A stretch of DNA of 64,000 nt from CAWAMR01 sp963783095 (GTDB lineage: Bacteria; Planctomycetota; Planctomycetia; Gemmatales; Gemmataceae), in the NCBI GenBank assembly GCA_963783095.1, contig CAWAMR010000019.1:18104-82103 (forward strand), read 5' to 3'. The position numbers and the translations under genes were made by a program. Shown piece after piece: positions 1-12,442 of the stretch. The notes under the pieces were generated by a model. That model ran no database searches. It had not been told where the DNA came from and saw only the letters and a list, made by a program, of their open reading frames with translations. Each line of letters opens with the position of its first letter. Positions within the stretch are counted from its first letter, which is position 1.

Positions 1-782
1 GTAGTGCAGGTCATCGATGTCCTTGGGGATCGCAATGCTCGTGATTTCCTTGCCCGTTTCGCTATCCAAGACCACGACCATCGGTTCAGTCCGGCAGCCG
101 ACGAAAGATCCGCTTGCTTGCCTCGTCGATCGCCAGGGGATGGCCGCACTGGCCAGTTTGACCGGGTAAGTCGCGATGATCGTTTTCTTTGCCGTATCGA
201 TAACGAGCACTTGGGAAGGAGAAGGGATGTTCAGATATAAACGCGGTCGGTGGATTCGATTTGAAAGCCTTCTGCGGACCCGGGGAGTTTGATGTCAGGG
301 GAGACCGCGAAAGTCTTGGCATCGATGACGCCCAGAGCCTTTTCCGCATGTGCCACGAAAGTCAGATGACTGGCGGGATCGTAACGGACGTTGTCGGCGT
401 CATCGCTGAATTTGATCGTCTTCAAGGGGCGATAATCTTCGCCTGAGAAAACATTGCACAGGCCCCCGCCACCCAGTCCCACAAAAACCCGGTCCAGGTC
501 GGCAGCGTAAGCAATTCCCTGAATTCCTGTCTGGCCCTTTAATTGCTTCAGCAATTTGCCCGCCTTCAAATCGACGATGTCCAAAGTGCCGTTCACGGTG
601 TTCGCCAGGAACAGCCGCTCGCGCTTGGCATCCAGGCCCAAATGATCCAGTTTCCCGGCTTTGCCTTTGAGAACGATGGTCTGGATCAGTTCGAGAGAAG
701 GTGCATCGGCTGCCAGCACCCGGCTTGCCGTCAATAAGCAGGTCAGGATCAGCCCGTGTGTACAGATTCGGTGCGACTTCAT
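1..782 (-). CDS. YVTN-type beta-propeller protein, frameshifted, 3' end outside window
   Basis: Secreted propeller protein of unknown role. The first about 185 codons are clean: an N-terminal signal peptide ending near VLAADA, then repeated blades such as 'LDHLGLDAKRERLFLANT', 'LDIVDLKAGKLL' and 'ALGVIDAKTFAV', the pattern of YVTN/40-residue propellers. The reading frame ends at a stop near 231, but the same protein continues in other frames to the window edge ('VIDTAKKTIIATYPVKLAS', 'LAIDEASKRIF', 'MVVVLDSETGKEI'), so at least three indels break the last 230 bases. I chose ATG at 782 because a GAGG sits just upstream and overlaps the stop of the efflux permease; a TTG at 794 is possible. Translational coupling to the efflux genes is likely. 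Substrate or partner cannot be told. Confidence 0.7.
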
Positions 783-790
783 GATGGTCC

Positions 791-3700
791 TCAAGTTGTA
801 ACAGGAGTGGAAGGTAATGGCGGTGCGATCGATTCAGGGACTTTTGTCGGAGCAGGTGCCGGTAGTGATGAAGCAGTATTGTCGTTCTGCTTTTTTCGTT
901 CCAGTATGAGGTAGCCCACAGGGATCATCATACGCGTGAAGAGCATGTTGGCCGTCAAGCCGCCGATGACCATGATCGCCAGAGGCTGTTGCATCTGTGC
1001 CGCCGGGACCAATTCCCAGGGCCAGCGGTGCCAGTCCCAGAATCGCCGCCAGACTGGTCATCAGGATGGGCCGAAAGCGCGTTCGCCCGGCCACGATCAA
1101 CGACTCACGCAATTCCATCCCTTCGGAGCGAAGTTGCTGGATGTACTCGACCAGGAGAATGCCGTTTTTCATATCCAATCCGATCAGCAATATCGCGCCC
1201 ATGTAGCTGGAAACATTCAGAGGAGTATTCGTCAACCAGAGGGCCAACAGGCCGCAAACCAGCGACAAAGGTTGCGTGAGGAAAATCAAAATCGGCAACG
1301 TCACCGAACGAAACTGGAAGGCCAGCATAATGAAAACGAGCACGGCCGCGACCACCATGACAATGAGCAGACTGTCGAAGGCCTCTTGCTGGCGAAGATA
1401 ATGACCGCCAAGCTCCCAGCGATAGCCGGCCGGCAATTTGATCTCGGACATCCAGTTGCGAACATCGGCGACCACGGAGCCGAGACCGGCTTCTTCTTCA
1501 TTCAGTTCGGCGGTAACAAAAATCGCCGGTTGCTGGCCCTCGCGACAAAGCATATCGGGAGTGCGCACGGCCGTGACCGTTGCCAGTGCCGACAATGGCA
1601 CTGCCCGCATCGGTCCTGCCAATCCTGCCGGCTGACCCGTCAGGGCAGGTGCGCCCGGCGGCAGCATGATCCACTGTCGGCGCACGAAGTCGGCGTCGAA
1701 TCGTCCCGGGCCGAAGCGAAATGAATCGGGATAGCGAACGCGGACGTCGGTTATCCGCGCGCGACGACTCCTGCGCCGTGGCAGCGATCTGTCCAAGAAA
1801 CATCGCGCGCAACTGGCGTGCCACGGCGTCGGGCTTCAATCCCAGACGTTCCGCTTTGGCGGCGTCCAGTTGGACGATCAGATCGGGATTGCCCGCGTAG
1901 ACGTTCGTAGTAACCTCCTTGATGCCGCGGTGCTTGTCCTTACCTTCCTTTTCAAGTATTTCGCCAACCTGTTCGGCAATGCTGCGCAACACTTTTTGAT
2001 CCGGACCAAACAATTTGATTTCAATTGGCTTGTTCGCTCCGGACAGGTCGCTCAATTCATCGGCCATGATCTGGATCACTTCAACTTTGAGCTGGTGCTC
2101 GCGCGTACTGTTCCTTGATCTGATCCTCGATCTCTTCCATGATCTTGTTTAACGGCCGACGGCGATACTTGCGGCGAACCTCGTCGCGTGTCTTCTGATC
2201 GTCCAGTGATTTGCCCTCGGCTTTCAGTTGTTTCTCCAGATCTTCGAGTGGGGGTCGAACCCGCTTGGTGATGAGACTGATGGGTTCATCTTCGGCGGGG
2301 CGCACGACGACTTGAATATCTCCGCGCGACGTCTGTGTGGCGAACAGACCCAACTCCGCCCCGGTACGCCTGAGATAGGCATCGACGTCCGGGTTCTTTG
2401 AAAGAATCTTTTCGATATTACGGGCCATTTTCTGCGTCTGTTCCAACGGAGTACCGGAAGCCGCCAGGTAATCGACGACAAATGCTCCCTCGTCCATCGC
2501 CGGCATCAAGCCCGTTTCCAGACCCTTCACGAGCGGGTCGGGTGGCGGTTTGCCCGCCTCGTGGTGCGCGAACGGGTCAGGAATCCCCATCACCAGAATC
2601 GCCCCGATGGCAACCGCCACGACCGAGAGTGCCAGGGAAGCCCAGGGAAAACGCAGAGCAACAGTCAGGCCTCGCTCGTAAACCTTTTCAAAGAAACGAT
2701 AAAACCGTCCCGGCGCGGGCATCGGTCGGCCGGCCAGGAACTTGGCTGCCACTACTGGAACCAGCGTCAGGCTAATGACCATCGAGACTAAAACCGCGAT
2801 CGACAGTGACCAGCTGAGCGCGGCGAAGAACTGACCGTAGACGCCGACAATGAATGCCAGCGGCAAAAAGACGAGAACGGTTGTCAAAGTCGATCCGACG
2901 ACTGCCCCCGTGATCTCGCCTGAGGCTTTGTCGATGGGATCGCCATCGCCGGATTCTGCCGGCTTCGACGGCTTGACCAGCGCAGTGCCGTTGGCTTCGG
3001 GCACGGCCCCCGATGCTGGTTCCAGTATTCCCGGTGAAGGCTTGCTCACGGATTGGGATGGCGACAGATGTCGGGCGATGTTCTCCACGACCACTACCGT
3101 GTCGTCGATAATCAGCCCGATGGCGACTGCCAGACCGCCCAGCGACATCAGGTTGAGCGTTTCGCCCGTCCAGTAAAGGAACAAGAATGTGATCGCCAGA
3201 GTAGTGGGGATCGCCAGAGCCGAAATCAGCATCGCCCGCCAACTGCGGAGAAAGGCCAGGAGGATCAAAACGCTGAATAGCCCGCCAATCACGATGGCGT
3301 CGCGGACGTTGTGAACCGCAGTGGTCACGAAGCCCGACTGATCGTAAACGACGACGGCCTGGATGTCCCGTGGCGGCCGCTTGCCGTCCGCTCCCGCCGG
3401 CAAGGTGAGTTGACTGCGCTCCAGGAGTGCACGCAGATCGCGCGAGATGTTGACGGTGTTGCCCCCCAATCTGCGGAAGACAGTGATGACCACGGCATCG
3501 CGCTGATCGAACCCGATCGATAACCCACGATCCTTGTGAAGGAGCCTTGACGTCTGCGACATCGCGCACTCTCAACGGCTGATCCTTGCGCGATGAGATC
3601 ACCATTTCCTCGATCTGGCGTACCGTTTCGGGCTGATTGTTGACGATGATCTGAAAGGCGAACGGTTGACCCTCGGTTCTGCCGACCGGGTGCAGGTTGC

Positions 3701-4360
3701 TCTGCTGAGTGATTTGATCGGCAAGGTCGGCGGCAGACAGACCTGCCGCAAGCAAGGTCGTCCGGCCGAGCGATGACTTCGACCTCGCGGATGTCGCCGC
3801 CGGCGACATTCGCGTAGAGCACGTCCGGGAATCGTCTTGATGAGCGGGGCCAGTTGGTATTCGGCGTAGTCGCGCAGCTTGCCGAGAAATAGGGGTCGCG
3901 TTCAGTCTCCGGTTTATCCCTTTTTCGCCCGTAGAGCCACCGAAATGATGGGGAAAACCGAAGGCGTCATCTGCTCGACGGTCAGGTCGACGTTGGGTGG
4001 CAGTTCCGAGCGCTTGGCACCGATCCGATTCCAGATCAGCGTCTCGGCCCGCCGCATGTCGGTGCCCGGCGTAAAATCGACCGAGAATTCGCTGCCGCCG
4101 CGGATCGACTTGGAGCGCACGCGGTCGACACCCAGAGCACCGCTGACCGCATTCTCCAGCGGCCTGGTAACTTTGACCTCCATCTGGGTCACGTCCCAGT
4201 TGGGCACGCGAGCCACGACGGCGATGCGTGGGAAGGTCACTTCGGGATAAACGCCGCTGGCCATGCGCGTGGCGCTGTAGATGCCGCCTGCCGTCAGCAA
4301 GGCACAGCTCAAGATCACTGAGCCGATATAGGGACGGGCTTTGGTCGCAAGGTTCATCAT
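791..4360 (-). CDS. RND-family efflux pump inner-membrane permease (frameshifted)
   Basis: Proton-driven inner-membrane pump of the AcrB/HAE1 type, which exports small molecules with a periplasmic adaptor and an outer-membrane channel. The parts read in order: first membrane helix and porter start ('SATRMASGVYPEVTFPRI'), TM4 with the proton-relay Asp pair in 'GLIIDDTVVVVENIARHL', porter domain 2, and TM10 with the conserved Lys in 'IGLDMKNGILLVEYIQQL'. The combined length of about 1,190 residues is slightly long for the family because of a Gly/Pro/Asp-rich insert after TM4 (about 3000-2900). Five or more frame changes (near 3914, 3800, 3540, 2080, 1790 and 1010) split it; because motifs on all pieces are intact I read these as sequence errors, though a decayed gene cannot be excluded. 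It lies 39 bases after the adaptor gene, as in a typical operon. No outer-membrane channel gene is visible. Confidence 0.85.
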
Positions 4361-4399
4361 GCGTAGCGGCTTCCGATCGCAGGTGATTTCATTAGTAGG

Positions 4400-5762
4400 T
4401 TACGGTTTTTCTTCCGGTTTCTCCGCCGCTTCGTCATCATCTTCTTCTTCGAGCTTCACTACATCGCCCGTCTGAAGGCTCTGACCTTTCTCAAAGATGA
4501 CGTTCAATTCTTCGTTCAGTTCGCCATGCCATTTTTTCTCGGGGTCTTCCACCTTGATGATTTCAATGTATCCGTTGCGGCGGTCGCGAATCCCGGTTTC
4601 CGCACGCAGCCGGCGGGCCTTGAGGAGTTTTTCTCCTTTTTCTTCGACTTCTTCCACCACGACTATCTCCGGATGCTCTTTGTCTTCCAGAACCGCAGAT
4701 TCGCGCACGGCCCAACAGAACTTGCCTGGATTCGTCAAGACGCTCACGCGCGCCACCGAGCTTGCCCGCAATTTCAAATCGGTGTTCGGGAATCGGATTT
4801 TGACGGCAAACAAGCCCGAATCAGCCTCGGCCTGGTCGGCGATGTAGACTACCTTGCCCTCAGGCCCTTCACCTGCGGATGATTTCTCGAATCCGCCGTT
4901 CCGGGCCGATTGGCCCAGTTGCAATTTGCTCACGTCACCTGGTGAGACAAAACAGAGAACGTCGATTTCTTCCGCAATGTCAACGATCTCAGCTACGTGA
5001 GCGCCGGCGGGCAGAGTCTGACCTATTACTACCTGGAGCCGGCCCAGTGTGCCCTTGCGCGGAGCAGTCAACGTGTAGAGTCGGATTTGCATTTCGAGGG
5101 CGGCCTCCTCCTTGTCCGCTGCCTCCAATTTATGGTTGTCGGCACGCAGACTGGCTTGAGCCGATTCGAGTGCCAGCCCGGCCTTTTCCAGCATTACAGG
5201 CGATACCAACGGGATCTGGCCGGGAGTCCGAGCTTCAGGCTGCCGGGCGAGTTCCTCAAGGCGCTTGAGTTCCAAGGAAGCCTGTTTGACGTTGAACAAG
5301 ATGACTTCACGCTCAGCTTGCAGCACCTTTTTCATAGCCTGCGCTTTGGCGAGAGCAGCAAGAATGGCGGTTGCATCGAGTTGCGCAAGAACGTCGCCCT
5401 TTCGGATCATTTGTCCTTCCACGATCGGGCTACCGCCACTCATTGAAAGATTCAGCGCACAACCGCCAATCAGCGCCCACAGCTACGGCAGTGTCGTCTC
5501 CCAACTTGCCTGGGGCGAGTACCGACATCACGACGCCACCCACCGGCGCGGTCAAACGGGCGGCGTGATCCGGTAAAGGCTGCGTTGAACCGACCAGTTC
5601 AATCCACTCTTCCAGAACCAACTGGCGAGGACTTTCCCATTTGACCGGAGCAGGGGGAGATTTCTCTTCAGGAGCTTTGGCCGAGCGGCCACAACCGAGA
5701 CTCACAAAAGCCAGGGCCGCGAGAATGGAAACGGTGAAAGCGTTTGAGGCGAGCCGGACCAT
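4400..5762 (-). CDS. RND efflux periplasmic adaptor (membrane fusion protein), one frameshift
   Basis: Periplasmic adaptor linking the RND permease to an outer-membrane channel. The N-terminus has a hydrophobic segment ending in 'LGC', a plausible lipobox, followed by a Pro/Lys-rich linker. A biotinyl-lipoyl-like half ('LTAPVGGVVMSVLAPGKLGD') is followed by 'GQMIRKGDVLAQLDATAILA', a helical hairpin (Ala, Leu, Glu, Lys-rich), the second lipoyl half ('LTAPRKGTLGRLQVVIGQTL') and beta-barrel and membrane-proximal domains. The C-terminus is very acidic (runs of Glu/Asp). The frame changes between about 5430 and 5450. ATG 5762 was chosen over an upstream Met at 5795 because GGAGAA lies 6 bases before it. 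First gene of the efflux operon. Confidence 0.85.
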
Positions 5763-6139
5763 TGTTCTTCTCCGAGTGACAAATCCAATCAGCAAAGCCC
5801 AGACAATTCTATGTCGCAGCGCGAATTCGTCATGCAGTTATTGTTGGCACGGCAGAGGCGGCCACGCTAAATTTCCGGCCTGAATAAGATGAGATTGTAA
5901 ACGGAATCGTCACGATGATCTTGCCGCACTGCAACAAGAACTCGCCAAAACTCCGAACATTCGTCGGAGATAGAACCCAAGCAAATCGCCGTCGCAGGGT
6001 AGGATCGTAACGAATGGAGCAATTTTGACGAGTTGATCCATTAATCGGTCTGGGTAAAGTGTGTCGATAGAATTGAGTTTGGAGTCCCAAACGCTCAAGA
6101 TTGCTATTGCGTTGAAAACCTTCGATTCGTTTTTGCGAG
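5763..6139. other. intergenic region between divergent efflux and protease genes
   Basis: 377 bases between divergently transcribed genes. It should hold promoters for both sides, but I see no convincing -10/-35 pair, hairpin or repeat. An open minus-strand frame across it is interrupted by no protein-like features and is not called. Confidence 0.5.
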
Positions 6140-9100
6140 ATGATTATGCTCCGCGGTAATTTGGCCATTGCGTTTTCGATCATTGTGGTCTCCACGTCGC
6201 TGGCCCAGGACGAAACCCGTCTCTTACGTTTTCCCACGATTCACGAAAATGCTGTGGTTTTCACATATGCCGGGAATCTTTACACGGTTCCTGCCGCCGG
6301 AGGAACCGCGCAGACTCACCAACCACGACGGCTTCGAGATGTTCGCTCGTTTCTCACCGGATGGGAAATTTCTCGCATTCACCGGCCAATACGATGGCAA
6401 TACCGAAGTCTATCTTATGTCCGCGCACGGAGGCATTCCCAAACGGCTAACGTACACGGCTACTTTGACGCGCGACGATGTTGCCGATCGCATGGGGCCG
6501 AACAACATCGTGATCGGCTGGAAAAATAACGGCAAAGAAATCCTCTTTCGCTCGCGAATGAACGCCTTCAACGATTTCATCGGGCAACTCTTCACCGTGA
6601 ATATCGAAGGGGGATTACCTGAAGAAGTTCCCCTGCCGCGCGGCGGTTTCGGATCGTTTTCTCCCGATGACTCCAAGCTGGTTTACAATCGAATCTTCCG
6701 CGAATTCCGGACCTGGAAACGGTATCGAGGGGGAATGGCCGACGATATCTGGACCTACGATTTCAAGACCAAGCAAACCGAGCAACTGACGCGCACCGAT
6801 GCCTCCGACATCATTCCGATGTGGGCCGGCAACAAGATTTACTTCATCTCGGATCGAGACGACAATAGGCGCTTTAATCTCTTCTCGTATGACATAGGCA
6901 CCAAGGAAACCAAACAACTAACTCAGTTCAAGGACTTCGACATCAAATTCCCCTCGCTCGGAAAGGGCGGCATCGTCTTCGAGAACGGTGGATATATTTA
7001 CAAGTTCGATCTGGACACCGAGAAAGCAGTGAAGCTCACCATCCGCATTCAGGACGACATGCTCACCGGCCGAGGCGGCCTGCGCGACGTGAGCAAAAGT
7101 GTCAACGAGTTTAACCTCTCGCCTGACGGCAAACGCGCCCTGTTGGGTGCGCGCGGCGAGGTCTTCTCGGTTCCCGCGCAGCATGGTCTGACGCGCAATC
7201 TGACCAATACTTCCGGCGTTCACGAACGCAATGCCAAGTGGTCTCCCGATGGCAAGTCGATCGCCATGATTTCCGATGCCAGTGGAGAGGATGAAATCGT
7301 CGTCATCCCGCAGGATGGGAGCGATGTTCCCAAACAATTGACAACCGGTGGCGATACCTACAAGTACGACCTTGAATGGTCCCCGGACGGGAAGAAGATT
7401 CTCTGGTCCGACAAGAAGTTTCGCCTTCAGTATGTCGATATCGAATCCAAAACAGTCACCCAGGTCGTCAAGGCGAAAGGCTGGGAAATTCGCGACTATG
7501 TCTGGTCGCCGGATAGCCAACGGATTGCGTATGCGACACAAGAAATCGACAGCATGAACAAGGTTTGGCTCTATTCGCTCCCGCAAAAGAAATCGTTTGA
7601 AGTTACCGATGGCTGGTACGCCTCGTCTCAGCCCGCCTTCAGTTCGGACGGTAAATATCTTTTCTTTGTCTCCGATCGGGATTTCAACCCCACCTATAGC
7701 GCCACCGAATGGAACCACTCTTATCAAGACATGGCTCGTATCTATTTTGTCACGTTGGCCAAAGAGACCGAAAACCCTTTCAAACCCAAACAGGATGAAG
7801 TTGGTCCCCAACCCGGCCGCCGGCCCCCAAAGAAGGCGCACTTCTCAAAGTCGATAGCGACGGATTGAAGGATCGAATCTTGAGTTTGCCCATCGCCGCG
7901 TCGAATTATCGCAATCTGCAGTCCGCGCATGGCTTGCTCTACTACATCCGGGGCGGAACACTTTTCATGTACGACTTGGCCGGTCCACGCGAGGCGAATC
8001 TCGGATCGGTAAGCGGTTATGAAATCTCATTCAATCAGCAAAAAATGCTGATTTCGCAAAGCGGTAAATACGCAATCATCGATACACCACGCGGCGGGCC
8101 TGTAAACGTCGGCGATGGCATCAATCTTTCCGGTCTGGAGATGCGGCTCAATCGGCAGGCCGAATGGAAACAAATCTTCAATGAATGCTGGCGGCAAATG
8201 CGCGACTTCTTTTATGACCCCGGCTTGCATGGAGTCGATTGGCTCGCGGTCCGGAAGAAATATGAAGTCCTTTTGCCTTATGTCCAGCATCGAGCCGATT
8301 TGACCTATCTCATCGGCGAAATGGTCTCGGAATTGAACGCAGGACATGCTTACGTAGGCGGGGGCGACGTTCCCAATGTTCCGCGCGTGCCGATGGGGCT
8401 GCTCGGGCGCAATTGAAGAGGCATCCCGAAACGAAGTATTATCAGATCACTCGAATTTATCGGGGCGCGAACTGGGACAAGAATCTGCGCTCTCCGCTGA
8501 CCGAAATCGGTGTGGACGTCAAACCGGGCGAATTCATCGTGGCCATTAACGGCCAGCCCACCAATGAGGTGGACCACATTCAAGAATTGCTGCAAAACAC
8601 CGTGGGCCGGCCCATCACTCTGAAGGTCAACACTCAACCCAGCATCAAGGGAGCACGGGCGGTGGTTGTCACACCGATCGCAGATGAATCGAAACTCCAC
8701 TATCACGACTGGGTGGAGACAAACCTCAAGAAGGTCAGCGCTGCCAGCGGCGGCAAAATCGGCTATATTCACGTTCCCGATATGCAGGTGAAGGGACTAA
8801 ATGAGTTCATCAAGTATTTCTACCCGCAAATCACCAGGAAAGCCCTATTAATCGATGTGCGCGGCAACGGGGGCGGCAACGTCTCACCCATGCTGATCGA
8901 ACGGCTCCGACGAGAGATTGCGATGGTCGGCATCGCTCGCAACGGCCCGCCAACGGTAAACCCGTCGGGCACCTTTTATGGACCGATGGCCTGTTTGATG
9001 AACGAATTCTCGGCATCCGATGGCGACTTGTTCCCGTTTCGATTCAAGCATTACAAGCTTGGGCCGTTGATCGGGAAACGCAGTTGGGGCGGCGTCGTGG

Positions 9101-9354
9101 GGATTCGAGGCTCCCTGCCGTTGGTGGATGGCGGCACGCTGAGTAAACCGGAGTTTTCTCGATTCGATATTGAAGGGAAAAAGTGGATCATCGAGGGCTA
9201 TGGAGTCGATCCCGATATCGTCATCGACAACGATCCTGCCAAGGAATACGCGGGGATCGATGAACAACTCAACAAAGGCATCGAGGTGTTGTTGGAGAAA
9301 CTCAAGAAAGAGGAGAAGAAGCTGCCGGCGATCCCGCCGTTCCCCAAACGGTAG
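6140..9354 (+). CDS. tricorn-like protease (beta-propeller, PDZ, S41 peptidase), frameshifted
   Basis: Large serine peptidase related to archaeal tricorn protease, here with an N-terminal Sec signal (ends near SLAQDE), so probably periplasmic or exported. Order of parts: propeller blades with repeated 'FSPDGK' and 'SPDGKKILWSD' motifs (about residues 40-570), a tricorn C1 region with 'LNAGHAYVGGGD' carrying the presumed catalytic His, a PDZ domain ('GVDVKPGEFIVAINGQP'), and the C2 core with 'NEFSASDGDLFP', whose Ser matches the tricorn nucleophile. 'GYGVDPDIVID' follows. Total about 1,070 residues, normal for bacterial tricorn homologues. Frames change near 6315, 7860 and 8415; joining them gives one continuous homologue, so these look like indel errors. 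The start at 6140 or 6146 is uncertain because the ribosome site is weak. Confidence 0.88.
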
Positions 9355-9508
9355 TTTCGTGAGCAACGGCCTCAGAGCCGCGACCGTAAGGAAGCGTACC
9401 TCCAGACCGATGGCAATCGTCCGCACGCAGCGGACGGTTCAATTCTGCTTTACTTGACTGGTCTCCACCAATATAATTCACCAGATTCGTTCGATCCTGG
9501 AGACCACG

Positions 9509-11075
9509 ATGAAACTCGCTGTTTTGGTTCTACTCGCGTTGACGTGGTCTGCCTCTGCGCAAACACTCACGAACAAAATGCAGCCGCCCGACGCTGTCCC
9601 CGCTGCCAAAGCGAGGATCGCTATTCAAGACATTTTCGGTCCAGACATCGAGAAGGCAAAAACGGCCGCTGCCAGGCGGGCTTTGGCAACCAAGATTCTC
9701 GAGGTTGCAAACGATCTCAAGGAAGTTCCGGCAACCCGCTGGGTTCTGTACGAGCGCTTGCGCGAACTGGCAAGCGCTGCCGGCGATCTGGGCATCGCCG
9801 TCCAGTCGCTGGACGATCAATGGAAGACCTTTGCATTCAGCAGGAATCAAGCCAATGCGGAACTGGCCGAGAACCTCTCCAGGCATTGCGCCTTCGCTCG
9901 GAAAACCGCTCGCCGATTTCATCTATCCAGCGGCGGAAGAAGCAATTGGTGCCGATGATTACAAGTCGGCAGTTCGGCTCCTCAACGCCGGCTTGAAGGT
10001 CGCGAAGTCATTCAAGAAAGACAATTTCGTTGAACGGCGCTTCGAACTTCGGCTGCGGTCTACGCAGGAACTGCTGAAGGCCATCGAGGGTGCCAAGGGG
10101 GATGATGAGGCACTGGGGCGAATCGAATGTTTTCGCAAGAATAACTGGGATCGGGGCTTGCCGCTGTTGGCGAAATCGAACGATGAAATGCTGGCAGCTG
10201 CGGTGAAGAAAGATCTGGCGAAGCCGACCGAGAGCAAGGATCGCGCGGACCTTGGCGATGCCTGGTTCGAGTTGGCGGAACGGTCGAAAGGGGAGGATCG
10301 AATCGGCATGTTGCGGCGCGCGTTTTCGTGGTATCGCTTGGGTGTTGCCGGCCTGAGCGGTTTGGAAAAAGTCAAGGCTGAAACGCGGATCACCAAGGTG
10401 TTCGAGGAGGTCGAAGCTGCCGATTCCAAGCAAGGAATTCACACTCTATGGGTCGTGAAACCGATCGCTCGCTGGAAGTTTACGCGCAATGCGCACGATT
10501 CGACAGGAGTCATGGATGGAACTCTTAAAGGCGGGGCCACGATCGCCAATGGCCGGTTGCGAATTAACGGGAAAGGTGCCTATGTTGAGACAGGTTCCCC
10601 GCCGGTTGATATCGACGAGAGAACCCTGGAGGCCTGGGTTTATCTCCCGCCCTCCGACCGTCCGGTCGTCGTGATGCGGATCTGGGATATAAAAACTGCA
10701 ACTTGGGATGGGATAATCTATCGTGAACAACAAGCGCGAAAATGGTATCCCGGCAGCAGTTACCGACACAGAAGTCAGAATTTGGATGCTCCGGACGAGA
10801 GTGCAAAGCCAACCGAACGGATCCATGTTGCAATCGTGTATGCCCCGGATAACAGCGTTACGATGTATCGCAACGGCAAGCCATACGGAGCTTCATTCAC
10901 GCCGCAAGGCGATGTGTCAAAGCTTCAGTTGTATAAAAAATCCGTATCCGCCATCCATTTTGGTTCGAGCGATGCAGGTCCGATCGAGATAGAAGAAGCC
11001 CGCCTTTATAACCGATCTCTTACGGCCGAGGAAATTGCAGAGTCTTTTCGATTACGGGCCTCTCGGAAGAACTGA
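9509..11075 (+). CDS. secreted protein with C-terminal LamG/concanavalin-like domain (one frameshift)
   Basis: Function unknown. A signal peptide (ends near SASAQT) is followed by about 280 residues of Ala/Lys-rich helices. The C-terminal about 190 residues have the jelly-roll pattern of LamG-type domains: 'FTRNAHDSTGVMDGTLKGG', 'RLRINGKGAYVETG', 'RTLEAWVYLPP', 'VTMYRNGKPYGASF' and 'IEIEEARLYNRSLTAEEI'. Such domains usually bind carbohydrate or protein ligands. The frame changes near 9890-9950. TGGAGA lies 7 bases before ATG 9509. The 3' end overlaps the convergent glycosyltransferase gene by 56 bases. The helical N-terminal half is a common but uncharacterised planctomycete architecture. Confidence 0.75.
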
Positions 11076-12303
11076 AGGGAACCATTCTGCGCTCCACGAT
11101 CCGCAATTTATCTACCCAGCGAAACTCCGTCGCCGCGCGCTTCCTGCCGATTTCGCCCCACTCCACTCGAAGCGAAGGATCGTGTTCCAGCAGCAGCATT
11201 CCTTCCGCCAGTCCTTCGAGATCACCGCATGGAATCTGCAAACCATCCTCGCCATGATGGATCAAGTCAGCGGGTCCGCCTGCCCGATAAGCAATGACCG
11301 GTTTGCCGTTGGCCCATGCCTCCAACAAGACCAGCCCAAACGAATCCGAACGCGAGGGCAGACAGAAGACATCGATGCCCGCGAAAAAGTCGAGCTTCTG
11401 CAAATGCGATAGCAAACCGAGTTGGACGACACGATCTCTGGCCGGAAACGTATCCCAGAAGCGCTGAAAGTTCGGCATCTGTGGGCCGGCTAACACCACG
11501 CGAAACTTCGCTCCCATGTTCCATGCGAGAAGTGCCGAGCGCAAAAGATCGACGGTTCCTTTTTCCTTGCTTTGATTGGCGAGATGGCCGATTACCACTT
11601 CTTGTTCTCGAAGTCCCCAGATTGATCTGGCCCTGGTGCGGTCGCCCCCTGTGCATTCGTCGATATCGACTCCCATCCCTTGCAGAATGATGTGTTCATC
11701 GCGAACCCCCAGTTGAGCCAGCATGTCGCATTCAGTGGATGTTTGCGCAAAAACCCGATCCGAAGCAAGCAAGAGCGATCGTAACCCCTTTGATGTATAG
11801 GCTCGCTTGGTGCGGTCGTTGGGATCATCCGGGTCACCCAAATGAAGAAACGGCGTGAGGAAATAGGGAACCTTGTGGCGACGGGCGAGCCTCAGACCGC
11901 AGGCGAGTGGCCAGCCGTAAGGAAAGGCGCTGGCATGCACCAGATGGATAGGCTCGTCGTGCGTTCCGGCATCAAACCACATGCGTAACGCGATAGGATT
12001 ACACGGCAGCGCCATCCTCTGGATGCTGGGCATCGGGAAACAAGAGATCGCTCTCAAGAAATGTTGGCGGGCAAACCAGTGGGAAGGCGAATAGCGCCGA
12101 ATGGTGATGCCGTCACGATTTTCGATACCTGGTTTGAGTTGTTGACCCTTCGCCGACCAGAACGCTTCGAGGTCAATGGCCGTGCTCGTCCAGACGTCGA
12201 CGTCGTTACCCGATGCCAAGAGATATTGACTGAGTCGGGCAAAATAGGCCTCGGAGCCGCCCAGCGCGGGAGGAAAGCGTTGAATGAAATGTGCGATGTG
12301 CAT
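11020..12303 (-). CDS. glycosyltransferase, GT4 (GT-B fold)
   Basis: Transfers a sugar from an activated donor to an unknown acceptor, probably in surface polysaccharide or glycolipid synthesis. The 427-residue protein starts with the GT-B N-terminal signature 'HFIQRFPPALGGSEAYFARL' and has the C-terminal donor site 'FCLPSRSDSFGLVLLEAW' followed by 'GKPVIAYRAGGPADLI'. The E-x7-E motif has Asp in the first position and Glu in the second, a tolerated variant. It stands alone, without a polysaccharide cluster. It is divergent from the aminotransferase gene across a 139-base gap that must hold both promoters. Confidence 0.9.
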   Translation of the reverse strand: MHIAHFIQRFPPALGGSEAYFARLSQYLLASGNDVDVWTSTAIDLEAFWSAKGQQLKPGIENRDGITIRRYSPSHWFARQHFLRAISCFPMPSIQRMALPCNPIALRMWFDAGTHDEPIHLVHASAFPYGWPLACGLRLARRHKVPYFLTPFLHLGDPDDPNDRTKRAYTSKGLRSLLLASDRVFAQTSTECDMLAQLGVRDEHIILQGMGVDIDECTGGDRTRARSIWGLREQEVVIGHLANQSKEKGTVDLLRSALLAWNMGAKFRVVLAGPQMPNFQRFWDTFPARDRVVQLGLLSHLQKLDFFAGIDVFCLPSRSDSFGLVLLEAWANGKPVIAYRAGGPADLIHHGEDGLQIPCGDLEGLAEGMLLLEHDPSLRVEWGEIGRKRAATEFRWVDKLRIVERRMVPFSSSERPVIEKTLQFPRP

Positions 12304-12442
12304 GGGTGATCCCTCACCACTTTACCCTTACTAACCAGGGTTGCACTTATATTATTAACATTGGAGTCGCAAAGGAACCCCGTTGGGTCAGCCAAGCTGG
12401 GGAAGCATCTGCCCAATTTGTCTTTTTGAGGTTTGCGGGAGC

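Noticed and set aside
936..1724. 262-codon plus-strand frame opposite the RND permease
   Set aside because: Gln/Arg/His-rich composition typical of antisense translation; the minus strand carries RND membrane motifs.
5830..6237. 135-codon minus-strand frame running into the tricorn-like gene
   Set aside because: Overlaps the signal peptide of a convincing gene; composition not protein-like.
6918..7841. 307-codon minus-strand frame opposite the tricorn-like gene
   Set aside because: Antisense shadow; the plus strand has repeated propeller motifs and matches a known architecture.
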